Below are positions 1 to 9,333 of a stretch of 64,000 bases of DNA, one piece after another. Where the stretch lies: contig NZ_PAQR01000010.1 of the NCBI RefSeq assembly GCF_002709775.1, forward strand, positions 73,112 through 137,111. Reading direction: 5' to 3'. Source of the DNA: Thalassospira sp. (GTDB lineage Bacteria > Pseudomonadota > Alphaproteobacteria > Rhodospirillales > Thalassospiraceae). Position numbers and translations under genes: made by a program. Below the pieces are notes generated by a model. It had not been told where the DNA came from, searched no databases, and saw nothing but the letters and a program-made list of their open reading frames with translations. Numbering within the stretch: the stretch's first letter is position 1; every line of letters begins with the position of its first letter.

Positions 1-393
1 GGAGGCGACGTTCCTGCCGATCTGGCGGGTGGCTTCTTCGTCAGGCCGACGGTGTTTGCCGATGTGACGCCTGATATGCGCATTGCCCAAGAAGAAGTGT
101 TTGGTCCCGTACTAAGTATCCTGAAGTGGACGGAGTATGACGCTCTTATCGATGCCGTGAACGGCGTTGATTACGGGTTAACAGCCTCAGTCTGGACGCG
201 TGACCTTTCCCAGGCAATGCGGGCCGTGGATGACATTTGTGCCGGATATGTCTGGGTCAACAATTCCAGCGACCATTTTCTTGGCACCCCATACGGCGGG
301 ATGAAGCAATCAGGTATCGGGCGTGAAGAATGCCTCGGTGAGATGCTGTCCTATACCGAACAGAAAAACGTGAATATCACTTTCGAGGCCTGA
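1..393 (+). CDS. Aldehyde dehydrogenase, C-terminal part (gene cut by window start)
   Basis: The frame is open from the first base and ends at TGA 391-393, so the gene begins outside the window. The 130 visible residues hold late NAD-dependent aldehyde dehydrogenase landmarks: FVRPTVF, then EEVFGPVLSI, the GLTASVWT segment, and the end block VWVNNSS...PYGGMKQSGIGRE. The FGP(V/I) and GGxKxSGxGRE blocks belong to the betaine-aldehyde/succinate-semialdehyde branch of the superfamily. The catalytic Cys and Glu lie upstream and cannot be seen. The enzyme would oxidise a small aldehyde to its acid; the substrate cannot be told from this part. A TAXI-TRAP transporter follows after 90 nt and may import a precursor, which is inference from position only. 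Confidence 0.9.
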   Translation, partial: GGDVPADLAGGFFVRPTVFADVTPDMRIAQEEVFGPVLSILKWTEYDALIDAVNGVDYGLTASVWTRDLSQAMRAVDDICAGYVWVNNSSDHFLGTPYGGMKQSGIGREECLGEMLSYTEQKNVNITFEA

Positions 394-483
394 CGCTGCT
401 TTGCGGAAACCTGAAAAGGTTCGGCGTCCAATAACAATAAAACAAAACCATAATCAGAGATCGTACCCATTAGGGAGGAAAGA

Positions 484-1467
484 ATGAGGCTTTTGACTCT
501 TGCCGCGGCTATTGGACTGGCCTTCGGCGTTAACACTGCACAAGCTGAACCGGTAAACCTGACATTGTCGGGTGGAAACCCGGGTGGTTTGTGGTCCCTT
601 CTTGGCGCAGGCATTGACCGAGCAGTCAAGCAGTCTGATGCAGACTCTGTCGTTACCTATCAGGCGACTGGTGGCGGCTTTGCCAATATCGGTTTGCTTG
701 CGGCAAACCGGACGGATATGGGGCTGGTTCACAACGCCGAAGTGAAGATTGCTTTGGCTGGCGAAGCGCCTTTCAAGGCCCCTGTGACCAACATGCGTGC
801 AATCGGCTACATGTATAATTGGGCGCCGATGCACTTCTTCCTCGCGAAGTCGATTGCCGATGAATACAACATCGACAGCCTTGATGATCTTGCAACGACA
901 AAAGCACCGGTGCGTATTGGTGTGAACCGTTCCGGTAACATCACCTCGAACGTTGCACTCTTCATGCTCGAGCAAGCCGGCCTCGCCAAAGATGCTGTTG
1001 AAGCGAATGGCGGCAGTATTGTGCAGGCCGGTGCAAATGATCAGGCGGACCTGCTTCAGGATGGCCGGATCGATATGGTCACCAACGGTGTCTTCGTTCT
1101 GCACTCTTCGTTCCGTGCAATTGACGAGAACAATGAAGTGATTGTTCTCGATATTCCGAAAGACGTGATTGATGCAACCAACGAACGGTTTGGTACGCAG
1201 ACTTTCACCATCCCGGGCGGCAGCTATTCCAACCAGCCTGCTGATGTTGAAACGCCAGCACTTGGTGCACTTCTGGTGACGACTGATCAGATGCCTGAAT
1301 CTACCGGATATGAATTGACCAAGGCGTTGATTGATCACATCGAAGAGGTCAAGGCTGTTCACGGGTCCATGAAGGCGCTGAGCCCGGAGCTGATGGTTGA
1401 CCAGAATGTCATGCCGTTCCACGCAGGTGCGGAAAAAGCATATCGTGAGGCAGGACTTCTCAAATGA
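484..1467 (+). CDS. TAXI-family TRAP transporter solute-binding protein
   Basis: This is a 327-residue exported receptor for a TRAP transporter. The N-terminus has a signal peptide (MRLLTLAAAIGLAFGVNTAQA, cut predicted near residue 21) followed by VNLTLSGGNPGGLWSLLGAGI, typical of the TAXI (TRAP-associated extracytoplasmic immunogenic) subfamily. A ribosome site GGGAGG sits about 8 nt before ATG 484. The stop overlaps the start of the permease by 4 nt (ATGA), so the two are translationally coupled. TAXI receptors bind small organic acids such as glutamate or 2-oxoglutarate in the few known cases. The ligand here is unknown; the aldehyde dehydrogenase gene upstream may be metabolically linked. 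Confidence 0.93.
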   Translation: MRLLTLAAAIGLAFGVNTAQAEPVNLTLSGGNPGGLWSLLGAGIDRAVKQSDADSVVTYQATGGGFANIGLLAANRTDMGLVHNAEVKIALAGEAPFKAPVTNMRAIGYMYNWAPMHFFLAKSIADEYNIDSLDDLATTKAPVRIGVNRSGNITSNVALFMLEQAGLAKDAVEANGGSIVQAGANDQADLLQDGRIDMVTNGVFVLHSSFRAIDENNEVIVLDIPKDVIDATNERFGTQTFTIPGGSYSNQPADVETPALGALLVTTDQMPESTGYELTKALIDHIEEVKAVHGSMKALSPELMVDQNVMPFHAGAEKAYREAGLLK

Positions 1468-3386
1468 TGAAGTCACTTGTTAGCACAGGCCGCAAACGTA
1501 AGTTTGCGGCCTTACCCCACAAAACCCTGATCGTCATTGCAGCGCTGTTTGCTCTGGGTGTGATCTATGGCAACCTGTTTGTGATCTCCGATCCGCTGAT
1601 CATCGGGATTTTGTTTCTGAGCGGTCTCTTCTCGATGCTGTTTCTGGTTATCGGTTCGCGTGCAAACGCGGCTGAACGGCCAACGATCATCGACTGGGGG
1701 CTCAGCGCACTTAGCTTGGCGACAGGTGCATTCTTCCTTTGGAATGCCGATGTCATTTCCAGCAGGATTACCCTGCTCGAAGAACTTACCCCCCTGCAGT
1801 TCTTCTTTGGCTCTTCATTGTTATTTCTCTCCTTAGAGGCTACTCGTCGCACAACTGGCGCTGGTCTGACGGTCGTGGTTTTGGGCTTTATGGCTTACAA
1901 CCTGTTTGGACACTTGCTGCCGCCGCCCTTCGGGCATGGCTTGATCGAGTATAGCTATCTTCTTGATGCTCTGATTTTCACAACAGACGGCGTGTTCGGC
2001 GTACCAATCCAGGTTGTTGCGAGTTACGTTTTCCTGTTTGTCCTGTTCGGGACCTTGCTGTCATTTGCTGGCGGTGGTGACTTCTTTTTCAATCTTGCGG
2101 CGGCGCTCACCGGTAAAAGCCCCGGCGGCCCGGCAAAAGTTGCGGTTATCTCGTCGGGCATGTATGGCACGATCTCGGGAAGTCCGGTTTCTGATGTTGT
2201 CGCAACCGGATCCATCACGATCCCGATCATGAAACGGCTTGGCTATTCTGCACGGTTTGCTGGTGCAGTTGAGGTCGCAGCTTCCACCGGGGGCAGTGCA
2301 ATGCCGCCTATCATGGGCTCGGCCGCGTTCATCCTTGCGGAATATACCGGGTTTGCGTATCGCGAAGTGGTGTATGCAGCGATCATTCCAGCCATCCTTT
2401 ATTACCTTGGCGTTTTTTCGCAGGTCCATCTTCGTGCTGTAAAACGTGATCTGCGTGCTTATCCGGATGATGTTCCCACTCTCAAACAAACGGTCATCAA
2501 TGGCTGGATGTTTGTCGTCCCGGTGGCGGTGATTGTTTTGGTGCTATCACTTGGCTACTCACCAACCATGACGGCTGGTTTGGGTGCGGCATCGGTGGTG
2601 GTTGCGGCAGCATGTTCACCAAGAACCCGCATGAGCCTGTGGCGTGTTGTTGAAGGTCTTGGTGAAACAACTCTGCGTATTCTGCCCGTTGCGGGTGCCT
2701 GTGCGGCAGCAGGTCTTGTGATCGGTGGTCTGTCTATGACCGGACTTGGCATGAAAGCTGCCAATGTGATCATGGCCATCAGTGGTGCAGATCCGGTCAT
2801 CACGCTCATGATTGCGGCTGTCGTGACCATTATCCTTGGTTTGGGCATGCCGACACCAAGTGCATATATCCTGGCCGCGGTTCTGGTCGGACCTGCTCTT
2901 GCCAAGTTGGGGTATCCGCTTCTTCAATCGCATATGTTCCTTCTTTACTACGCGATCTTGTCGGCACTCACTCCACCAATTGCTGTTGCGGCTTTGGCTG
3001 CCGCTGCCATCGCAGAAGAGGACCCCTTCAAGATAGCCTTTGATGCTGTCAAGCTGGCTGCGGTTGGTTTCCTGTTGCCATTCGTCTTTATATGGAACCC
3101 GGCCATCATCGGTGAGGGTTCGGGGCTACAGGTGGCCTTGGCGTTGATGGGCGGTGTTGTTGCTGCAATTTCGCTGGCAGTTGCCATCGAAGGATACCTC
3201 AATGGCAAGCAGAACAGGATTGCGCGTTGCATGTTTGTGGGTATTGCGGTGGCCTGTGTCGCGCCATTTATCTATGTCGCAATCCCTGGCATCTTCTTTG
3301 GTGGTGTGTTGCTTGTTCGTAATTACAACACCGCTTCAAATACATCCGACAAAATAACAGAGAGTCGAAAAGTTCCTGGAGCGTGA
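1464..3386 (+). CDS. TRAP transporter fused permease (4TM-12TM)
   Basis: At 640 residues this has the size of the fused DctQM-type permeases that pair with TAXI receptors. It is strongly hydrophobic throughout, with many predicted membrane segments. An N-terminal part of about 130 residues corresponds to the small subunit. The large-subunit part carries the family stretches SGSPVSDVVATGSITIP, ASTGGSAMPPIMGSAAF and LGMPTPSAYILAAVL. It would drive sodium- or proton-coupled uptake of the solute delivered by the upstream receptor across the inner membrane. The start codon overlaps the receptor stop by 4 nt. A strong hairpin terminator lies 17 nt after the stop, so the transport operon ends here. 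Confidence 0.93.
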   Translation: MMKSLVSTGRKRKFAALPHKTLIVIAALFALGVIYGNLFVISDPLIIGILFLSGLFSMLFLVIGSRANAAERPTIIDWGLSALSLATGAFFLWNADVISSRITLLEELTPLQFFFGSSLLFLSLEATRRTTGAGLTVVVLGFMAYNLFGHLLPPPFGHGLIEYSYLLDALIFTTDGVFGVPIQVVASYVFLFVLFGTLLSFAGGGDFFFNLAAALTGKSPGGPAKVAVISSGMYGTISGSPVSDVVATGSITIPIMKRLGYSARFAGAVEVAASTGGSAMPPIMGSAAFILAEYTGFAYREVVYAAIIPAILYYLGVFSQVHLRAVKRDLRAYPDDVPTLKQTVINGWMFVVPVAVIVLVLSLGYSPTMTAGLGAASVVVAAACSPRTRMSLWRVVEGLGETTLRILPVAGACAAAGLVIGGLSMTGLGMKAANVIMAISGADPVITLMIAAVVTIILGLGMPTPSAYILAAVLVGPALAKLGYPLLQSHMFLLYYAILSALTPPIAVAALAAAAIAEEDPFKIAFDAVKLAAVGFLLPFVFIWNPAIIGEGSGLQVALALMGGVVAAISLAVAIEGYLNGKQNRIARCMFVGIAVACVAPFIYVAIPGIFFGGVLLVRNYNTASNTSDKITESRKVPGA

Positions 3387-3403
3387 TGTCGCTCTAGTGT
3401 GCG

Positions 3404-3441
3404 AAGAAGGTATGTGCCTTTGTGCCATACCTTCTTTTTTT
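3404..3441 (+). terminator. Rho-independent terminator of the TRAP operon
   Basis: AAGAAGGTATG (3404-3414) pairs with CATACCTTCTT (3426-3436) around an 11-nt loop, and the stem runs into a T tract. It directly follows the permease stop and separates the transporter from the SOS operon. Confidence 0.9.
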
Positions 3442-3592
3442 TGTTTGTCGAAAATTGCCATCTTTTCTGTCAATTCTGCAGGTGTTGTCATCTTTTAGAG
3501 CATCTGACATCTGTAATCAGGCTCAATTCTCAGGCGAGTTTCAAAGTCGCACTCTTTACCAAGCGCATTGGTACGTGGTCATGGCTTTTAAT

Positions 3593-3621
3593 TTGACTCT
3601 GCAATGTTGCATCCCTAAATA
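3593..3621 (+). promoter_or_regulatory. Sigma70-type promoter of the imuA-imuB-dnaE2 operon
   Basis: TTGACT (3593-3598) is followed after exactly 17 nt by TAAATA (3616-3621), five of six and four to five of six matches to the -35 and -10 consensus. The expected start point, near 3628, falls inside the LexA box that begins at 3623, so bound LexA would block initiation. No other convincing signal was seen in 3443-3592. Confidence 0.75.
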
Positions 3622-3622
3622 A

Positions 3623-3637
3623 GAACAAATAGTGAAC
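3623..3637 (+). promoter_or_regulatory. LexA operator (SOS box), alphaproteobacterial type
   Basis: The sequence is GAAC (3623-3626), seven bases, GAAC (3634-3637). This is the complement of the GTTC-N7-GTTC direct repeat known as the LexA site in Alphaproteobacteria. It sits just after the -10 element and 17 nt before the imuA start, as expected for a repressor-controlled SOS promoter. Confidence 0.88.
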
Positions 3638-3654
3638 ATTTGTTGTTTGGTGTG

Positions 3655-4437
3655 ATGTTGACTGAGCGTCTTAATGAAGCCCGTGCTGCATTGGTACGGG
3701 CGGAGAAAATATGCAGAGGCCCAAATTCCGGTTTTCCTGCTCAGGCCGGTCAGGTGGCTTCACATGCATTTGGCGCCATGCCATTAACGTCAAATATCAA
3801 CCTTGGCGGTATTGCCCTGTTCGGCTTGCATGAAGTGATCTGTGATCATGACGCTGGTGCATCATCGATCTTGGCCTGGTATCTGGCACAGATAGACCAG
3901 AGAAAACCGGATACAGAAGCAGCAAGAAGGTCTGTTTTCTGGATCAGGCAGAGGCGGGCGATTGATCAGGGTGGATTTTATCATCTGTCTTTGCCGATGC
4001 TTGCTGATGCCGGTTTCCAATCCCTGATGATGGTGGTTGATCAACAGGCAACAGCACTTTGGGCATGTGAGGAGGTCGCCAAATCGGGACAGGTTGCATC
4101 CATCATACTCGAAACCACTGATTATGAGCTGACGGCATCGCGCCGTTTGCAACTGGCTTGTGAGGCCGCCGGAACACGGATGATTGTCATGCGCCGGGCT
4201 TCTCGGGGCAACCGCATGATGCCATCAAGCGCACTGACACGTTGGAAGATTGAACCAGCATCAACTGCAGCACAGAACAGGACAGGGAATATCCATCATC
4301 TCAGCCTGATCGGGGGACGCGGGGTCCGACCGGGAAGCTGGAAAGTCAAAGTCGATGCAACAACGTTTTCTTTATCTGTGGTTGCCCCACTGGAAAACCG
4401 ACTGCCAGACCACAAGCCAAGAGATCGGTACGTCTAG
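3655..4437 (+). CDS. imuA: ImuA-like translesion synthesis accessory protein
   Basis: First gene of an SOS mutagenesis cassette. ImuA proteins are RecA/SulA-like and are thought to help the ImuB-DnaE2 mutasome; they have no known catalytic role. About 260 residues is a normal length. The N-terminus (LTERLNEARAAL) and the C-terminal pattern with W, DATTFSLSVVAPLENR resemble family members. ATG 3655 is chosen over TTG 3640 and GTG 3652 because the longer versions would place the start against the LexA box; no good ribosome site helps decide. The end overlaps imuB by 83 nt in another frame. Transcription is probably induced by DNA damage through the LexA box just upstream. Confidence 0.85.
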   Translation: MLTERLNEARAALVRAEKICRGPNSGFPAQAGQVASHAFGAMPLTSNINLGGIALFGLHEVICDHDAGASSILAWYLAQIDQRKPDTEAARRSVFWIRQRRAIDQGGFYHLSLPMLADAGFQSLMMVVDQQATALWACEEVAKSGQVASIILETTDYELTASRRLQLACEAAGTRMIVMRRASRGNRMMPSSALTRWKIEPASTAAQNRTGNIHHLSLIGGRGVRPGSWKVKVDATTFSLSVVAPLENRLPDHKPRDRYV

Positions 4438-5983
4438 GCCTGATCACCCCCGCCAACCGGGCGACGTAACGCGATCAGAAACCGGGTCGAAACAGGCGCC
4501 GCATGTGATTACGCGCACAGATCACAAAGGTGTTTTTGTCTGTGGTTTGAACCATGAAGCCCGGAATGCTGGGTTGCATGGTGGCATGCGGCTGTCTGAT
4601 GCGCGCAGTATTCTGCCTGATCTGCAAGACACGCCCGAGGATACTGAACTCGTTGATCGCCATCTGACACAACTGATCCGCCATATGGACCGATACAGCC
4701 CGTGGGTGGCTCCGGATCGAGACCTGCATACAAACAGTCTGATGGGGGATGGCGGGCTGTGGCTGGAAATCACCGGGGGCAGTCACCTGTTTGGGGGCGA
4801 GCCATCCATGATCGAACAAATCTTGCGGGATATAAAAAATCATGGCCATGAGGCCCGGATTGCCATTGCTGATACTGCAGCCGCCGCTTGGGCGGCGGCA
4901 CGTTACCATCAAGGTGCTGTATCTGAACGTATTTTGTCTTTGCCTGCTAATCATGAGGTGGCTGCAAGGTTTCCGGTGTCAGCCCTGCGATTGTCTGATG
5001 ACATCATCGTCCTGTTATCGCGGCTTGGCCTGAAACAGCTTGGGGATATCAATTCGTTACCGCGTGCCAACATCACTACCCGCCTTGGTCCGGATGTGCT
5101 GCACCGTCTGGATCAGTTTTATGGCCGTCTGCCCGAATATCTGAATTTCGAGCTGCCCGATGCCCCTTGGCTGATCAGGCAAAGTTTTGGCGAACCATTG
5201 GGGAGTGCCGACAATCTGGCGCATGCGATTGAAGGCATGGTCGCCGATCTCTGTGCACAGCTGCGCGATGAAAACCTTGGTCTGCGGCGCCTGATCGTCC
5301 GGTCCATCCGGGTCGATGGCCATGCCCATACCATCATGACGACCACAGGCACGCCCTGCCAGTCCGAAAGCCATATCTTGCGATTGCTCGCGGAAAAGAT
5401 GCCCGGGGTTGATACCGGCTTTGGCATCGAACAGGTGATTGTCTATGCGCCCTGGGTCGAACATGTCGCCTTTCGCCAGGTCCGTCTGGATCGCAAGCAG
5501 GATGACAGCAGCGATGCCATTGCATTGGGCGAGTTGCTGGATCGCATTGCCCATCATCTGGGCCCCAAGGACATTTTATATCGCCCGGCCCATCATGCCA
5601 GTCACCTGCCCGAACGGGCCGCCATCCGGCAATCGCCCACCGGGCCGACCAAACCGGCACGTATCCCGGATGCCCCGCTGCCCAAACGCCCGATCCGTCT
5701 GATTGATCCGCCCGAACCGGTCGATGTTATGGAACGCAGTGCGACCGGCGCACCCACAAAACTACGCTGGCGCAAGATGCTGATTGATGTGTTGCGTGCC
5801 GACGGGCCCGAGCGCATCTGCCCGGAATGGTGGACCCATCTGGAGCGGGACAATTACGCCCTGTCGCACATGACACGCGATTATTTCCGCATCTGCGATC
5901 AGAAGGGCCGCTTGATCTGGCTCTTTCGCAGCGGCCATGCCGGGCAGGATATCTGGTCGGTGCATGGTTTGTTTGCCGGATAA
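4355..5983 (+). CDS. imuB: ImuB, catalytically inactive Y-family polymerase homologue
   Basis: Second gene of the cassette, 542 residues. It has the Y-family fold (palm/fingers in the first ~250 residues, little-finger region after) but lacks the metal ligands: the N-terminal motif is LYLWLPHWKTD where polymerases have a DxD-type aspartate, and the SxDE motif is replaced by MGDGGLWLEITG. That loss is characteristic of ImuB, which acts as a hub binding the sliding clamp, ImuA and DnaE2. The conserved LYLWLP start forces ATG 4355, so the 83-nt overlap with imuA is real. dnaE2 begins 4 nt after the stop. Confidence 0.93.
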   Translation: MQQRFLYLWLPHWKTDCQTTSQEIGTSRPDHPRQPGDVTRSETGSKQAPHVITRTDHKGVFVCGLNHEARNAGLHGGMRLSDARSILPDLQDTPEDTELVDRHLTQLIRHMDRYSPWVAPDRDLHTNSLMGDGGLWLEITGGSHLFGGEPSMIEQILRDIKNHGHEARIAIADTAAAAWAAARYHQGAVSERILSLPANHEVAARFPVSALRLSDDIIVLLSRLGLKQLGDINSLPRANITTRLGPDVLHRLDQFYGRLPEYLNFELPDAPWLIRQSFGEPLGSADNLAHAIEGMVADLCAQLRDENLGLRRLIVRSIRVDGHAHTIMTTTGTPCQSESHILRLLAEKMPGVDTGFGIEQVIVYAPWVEHVAFRQVRLDRKQDDSSDAIALGELLDRIAHHLGPKDILYRPAHHASHLPERAAIRQSPTGPTKPARIPDAPLPKRPIRLIDPPEPVDVMERSATGAPTKLRWRKMLIDVLRADGPERICPEWWTHLERDNYALSHMTRDYFRICDQKGRLIWLFRSGHAGQDIWSVHGLFAG

Positions 5984-5987
5984 CGCC

Positions 5988-8900
5988 ATGACAAAACAAG
6001 TCACCCCCACCTGTGATACGGCCTATGCCGAACTGCATGTCACCAGCAATTTTTCCTTCCTGCGCGGCGCATCGCATGCAGAGGAACTTGTCCTGACCGC
6101 CGCCACCAAGGGCCTGCATGCGATTGCAATCACCGACCACAACACATTGGCCGGGGTGGTGCGCGGCCATACAGCACACCGTAATTATGCTGATCGCCTC
6201 AATTACATTGTCGGCTGTCGGCTTGATCCGATGGATGGCCCATCCTTGCTGTGTTATCCGACGGACCGGGCATCCTATGCCCGACTGTGCCGGTTGCTTA
6301 CCCTTGGCAAACGCCGGGCCCCCAAGGGATCGTGCGAGATTTATCTTGCCGATATCGTCACGCACAGCGAAGGCTTGCTGTTTATCGCCGTGCCGCCCCA
6401 GGTCCCCGATGATGCCTTTCGCACTGAGCTGATCAGTTTGAAAACGCATTTCGACGGGCGGCTGTGGCTGGCCATCGGGCGGTTCATGGACGGGTTTGAC
6501 AGCGAACGTCTTGAGTTTACCGAGGCGGTCGAGGCCGAGCTTGGTATTCCCGCCGTGGTCACCAATGACGTGCATATGCACCTTCGGTCGCGCAAACCGT
6601 TGCAGGATGTCCTGACTTGCATTCGTCATCACTGCACGATTGAGGATGCCGGGTATCGCCTGTTTCCCAATGGCGAACGCCACATCAAATCGCCGCGTGA
6701 AATGGCCCGCTTGTTTCCAGATCACCCGCACTGGATTGCCCGCACGATTGAGATCGCCGATCAATGCAGCTTCAGCCTTGATGAGCTGCGCTATGAATAC
6801 CCCGACGAAAATGACGGATCAGGCGAAGGCACCCAGGAACGCCTGATCCGCCTGACCTGGGAAGGAGCACAGAAACGCTACCCCGACGGGGTGCCCGACA
6901 AGGTCAAAAACCTGATCGAGACAGAGCTCAAGCTGATCGATGAGCTGGGCTACGCCCCCTATTTCCTGACCGTGCATGACATTGTCGCCTTTGCCCGGTC
7001 CAAGGGCATCCTCTGTCAGGGGCGCGGATCGGCAGCCAATTCATCGGTCTGTTTTTGTTTGCATGTCACCTCGGTCGATCCCAACAAGGTGGAGTTGCTG
7101 TTTTCGCGTTTCATCAGTAATGCGCGCAATGAGCCGCCCGATATCGATGTCGATTTTGAACATGAACGCCGCGAAGAGGTTATTCAGTTCATCTATGAGC
7201 GCTATGGCCGCGACCGGGCCGGACTGACCGCAACCGTGATTTCATATCGGTCGCGCAGTGCCATGCGTGATGTTGGCAAGGTCTTTGGCCTGTCGGAAGA
7301 CACCATCGTCAAACTGACCAAAACCATCTGGGGATCAAGCAGCAAACCCGCCCATGACACCATGATGCGCCAGTCGGGCATTCATCCCGATGAACCGCGC
7401 CTGAAGGCTGTGCTGGACCTTGCCGGGGAACTGACCGGTTTCCCCCGCCATCTGTCGCAACATGTCGGCGGCTTTGTCATTACCAGCGGACCGCTTTGCG
7501 AACTATCCCCGATTGCCAATGCCGCCATGGCGGACCGCACCACCATTGAATGGGACAAGGATGACATTGATGCGCTGGGTATCCTTAAGGTTGATATCCT
7601 GGCCCTTGGCATGCTGACCTGCATCCGCAAGGCATTGGATGAGCTGCGCACGCATAAGAACATTGATTACGATCTCGCCACCCTTCCCAAGGAAGACGTT
7701 GCTACCTATCGCATGCTGACCAAGGCCGACAGTATCGGCACTTTTCAGGTGGAATCGCGCGCACAAATGAGCATGCTGCCCCGCCTGAAACCGCAAAGCA
7801 TTTATGATCTGACCATTCAGGTCGCCATTGTCCGTCCAGGCCCCATTCAGGGCGGCATGGTCCATCCGTTTTTGCAGCGGCGCATGGGACGCGAAAAGGT
7901 CGAATATCCATCTCCGGAACTTGAAGCCGTGCTTAAACGCACCTGCGGCGTGCCGCTGTTTCAGGAGCAGGCGATGCAGATCGCCATTGTTGCAGCCGGT
8001 TATTCCGGTGGGGAGGCCGACAACCTGCGGCGCGCCATGGCAACATTCAAACGCACCGGCACCATTGGTGAACACCGCACCAAATTCATCAATGGCATGC
8101 TGAAAAATGGCTATGACATGGAGTTTGCCGAACGCTGCTTCAAACAGATCGAAGGCTTTGCCGATTATGGTTTTCCCGAAAGCCACGCGGCGAGTTTCGC
8201 CATTCTGGCCTATGCGTTGTCCTGGCTGAAATGCCATCACCCGGATGTGTTTTTATGCGCGCTTTTGAATTCCCAACCGATGGGCTTCTATGCCCCGGCA
8301 CAACTGGTCAATGATGCGCGCAATCACGGGGTGCGCGTGCTTGAAATCGATATCAATTACAGCTTCTGGGACAACAATCTGGAACGCGAACCGGGCCGCA
8401 CAGCAGGATATCATGCGGTGCGTCTTGGGTTCCGCCAGATCAAGGGATTTGGGGAGCTTGATGCCCTTGCCCTGATTTCCAATCGTCCGTCGGGCGGGTT
8501 TCAGGATGTCTACCTGATGGCGCGCCAGACGGGCTTATCACCCGCCGCCCTTGAAAAGCTGGCCGAGGCCGATGCGTTCGGATCACTTGGGCTGTCCCGG
8601 CGCGAAGCGCTGTGGTCCGTGCGGCGATTTGGCAAGGGGCGCAAGGCGCCAGCTGCCCTGCCGCTGTTTGAAGCGGCCCAGAACTTTAACCACAATATGG
8701 GTATCTCGGCCGAGTTCGGTGCCGAGGCGCCGGTGGATCTGCCGATAATGGGCCCGGGTGAGGAAATCATCGAAGATTACGCCAGCCTGCGCTTGTCTCT
8801 AAAGGGACACCCGATGAACATGCTCCGTGACGCGCTTGGAGAAGCCGGTATCTGCAAGGCAAGTGACCTGTCTGCAATACGCGATGGAGAAAAGTTAACA

Positions 8901-9290
8901 CATGCAGGTCTTGCCATTGTCCGTCAGCGCCCGGGTACGGCATCGGGGGTGGTGTTCATCACGCTGGAAGATGAAACGGGCATCACCAATCTGGTGGTCT
9001 GGAGCAAGGTGATGGAAAAATATCGCCGTGAAATTATGACAGCAACTGTCCTTGGTGTTTCCGGAAAACTTCAACGTGAAGATGGTGTAACCCATATCAT
9101 TGCGGACAAATTGGTTGACCTGACCGGAATGCTACAAGGTCTAACTGACAACACCAAAATTGCCCGTAGCAACCACAATCACCCGAGAAATCTGCGCTGG
9201 GCAAACGGGTTGGACAATTTGAGCCATTCACACTCATCAGAAGCCCCGGAAGGATCCAAACTGAAAATAGACAGTCACGATTTTCACTGA
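5988..9290 (+). CDS. dnaE2: Error-prone DNA polymerase III alpha subunit DnaE2 (ImuC)
   Basis: The translesion polymerase of the cassette, 1100 residues, the usual DnaE2 size. An N-terminal PHP domain starts at AELHVTSNFSFLRGASH. The polymerase core contains GRGSAANSSVCFCL and the catalytic aspartate motif PDIDVDFEHERREEV. Helix-hairpin and OB-fold regions follow, ending in a polar tail. Start ATG 5988 lies 4 nt past the imuB stop; the frame is open upstream to 5937 but that part only overlaps imuB and does not look like a PHP domain. With ImuA and ImuB it would copy damaged templates under SOS control. A 43-nt gap separates it from the convergent oxidoreductase gene. Confidence 0.96.
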   Translation: MTKQVTPTCDTAYAELHVTSNFSFLRGASHAEELVLTAATKGLHAIAITDHNTLAGVVRGHTAHRNYADRLNYIVGCRLDPMDGPSLLCYPTDRASYARLCRLLTLGKRRAPKGSCEIYLADIVTHSEGLLFIAVPPQVPDDAFRTELISLKTHFDGRLWLAIGRFMDGFDSERLEFTEAVEAELGIPAVVTNDVHMHLRSRKPLQDVLTCIRHHCTIEDAGYRLFPNGERHIKSPREMARLFPDHPHWIARTIEIADQCSFSLDELRYEYPDENDGSGEGTQERLIRLTWEGAQKRYPDGVPDKVKNLIETELKLIDELGYAPYFLTVHDIVAFARSKGILCQGRGSAANSSVCFCLHVTSVDPNKVELLFSRFISNARNEPPDIDVDFEHERREEVIQFIYERYGRDRAGLTATVISYRSRSAMRDVGKVFGLSEDTIVKLTKTIWGSSSKPAHDTMMRQSGIHPDEPRLKAVLDLAGELTGFPRHLSQHVGGFVITSGPLCELSPIANAAMADRTTIEWDKDDIDALGILKVDILALGMLTCIRKALDELRTHKNIDYDLATLPKEDVATYRMLTKADSIGTFQVESRAQMSMLPRLKPQSIYDLTIQVAIVRPGPIQGGMVHPFLQRRMGREKVEYPSPELEAVLKRTCGVPLFQEQAMQIAIVAAGYSGGEADNLRRAMATFKRTGTIGEHRTKFINGMLKNGYDMEFAERCFKQIEGFADYGFPESHAASFAILAYALSWLKCHHPDVFLCALLNSQPMGFYAPAQLVNDARNHGVRVLEIDINYSFWDNNLEREPGRTAGYHAVRLGFRQIKGFGELDALALISNRPSGGFQDVYLMARQTGLSPAALEKLAEADAFGSLGLSRREALWSVRRFGKGRKAPAALPLFEAAQNFNHNMGISAEFGAEAPVDLPIMGPGEEIIEDYASLRLSLKGHPMNMLRDALGEAGICKASDLSAIRDGEKLTHAGLAIVRQRPGTASGVVFITLEDETGITNLVVWSKVMEKYRREIMTATVLGVSGKLQREDGVTHIIADKLVDLTGMLQGLTDNTKIARSNHNHPRNLRWANGLDNLSHSHSSEAPEGSKLKIDSHDFH

Positions 9291-9333
9291 TCAGAAAGCT
9301 GTGCCTTGTTGGTAGGTGTGATCATAACTCGGG

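Noticed and set aside
454-1476. Long minus-strand open frame opposite the TAXI receptor gene
   Set aside because: Antisense shadow of a clear signal-peptide-bearing receptor; no plausible product.
5937-5987. N-terminal extension of DnaE2 within the end of imuB
   Set aside because: The extension only restates imuB bases in another frame; the PHP domain begins right after ATG 5988.
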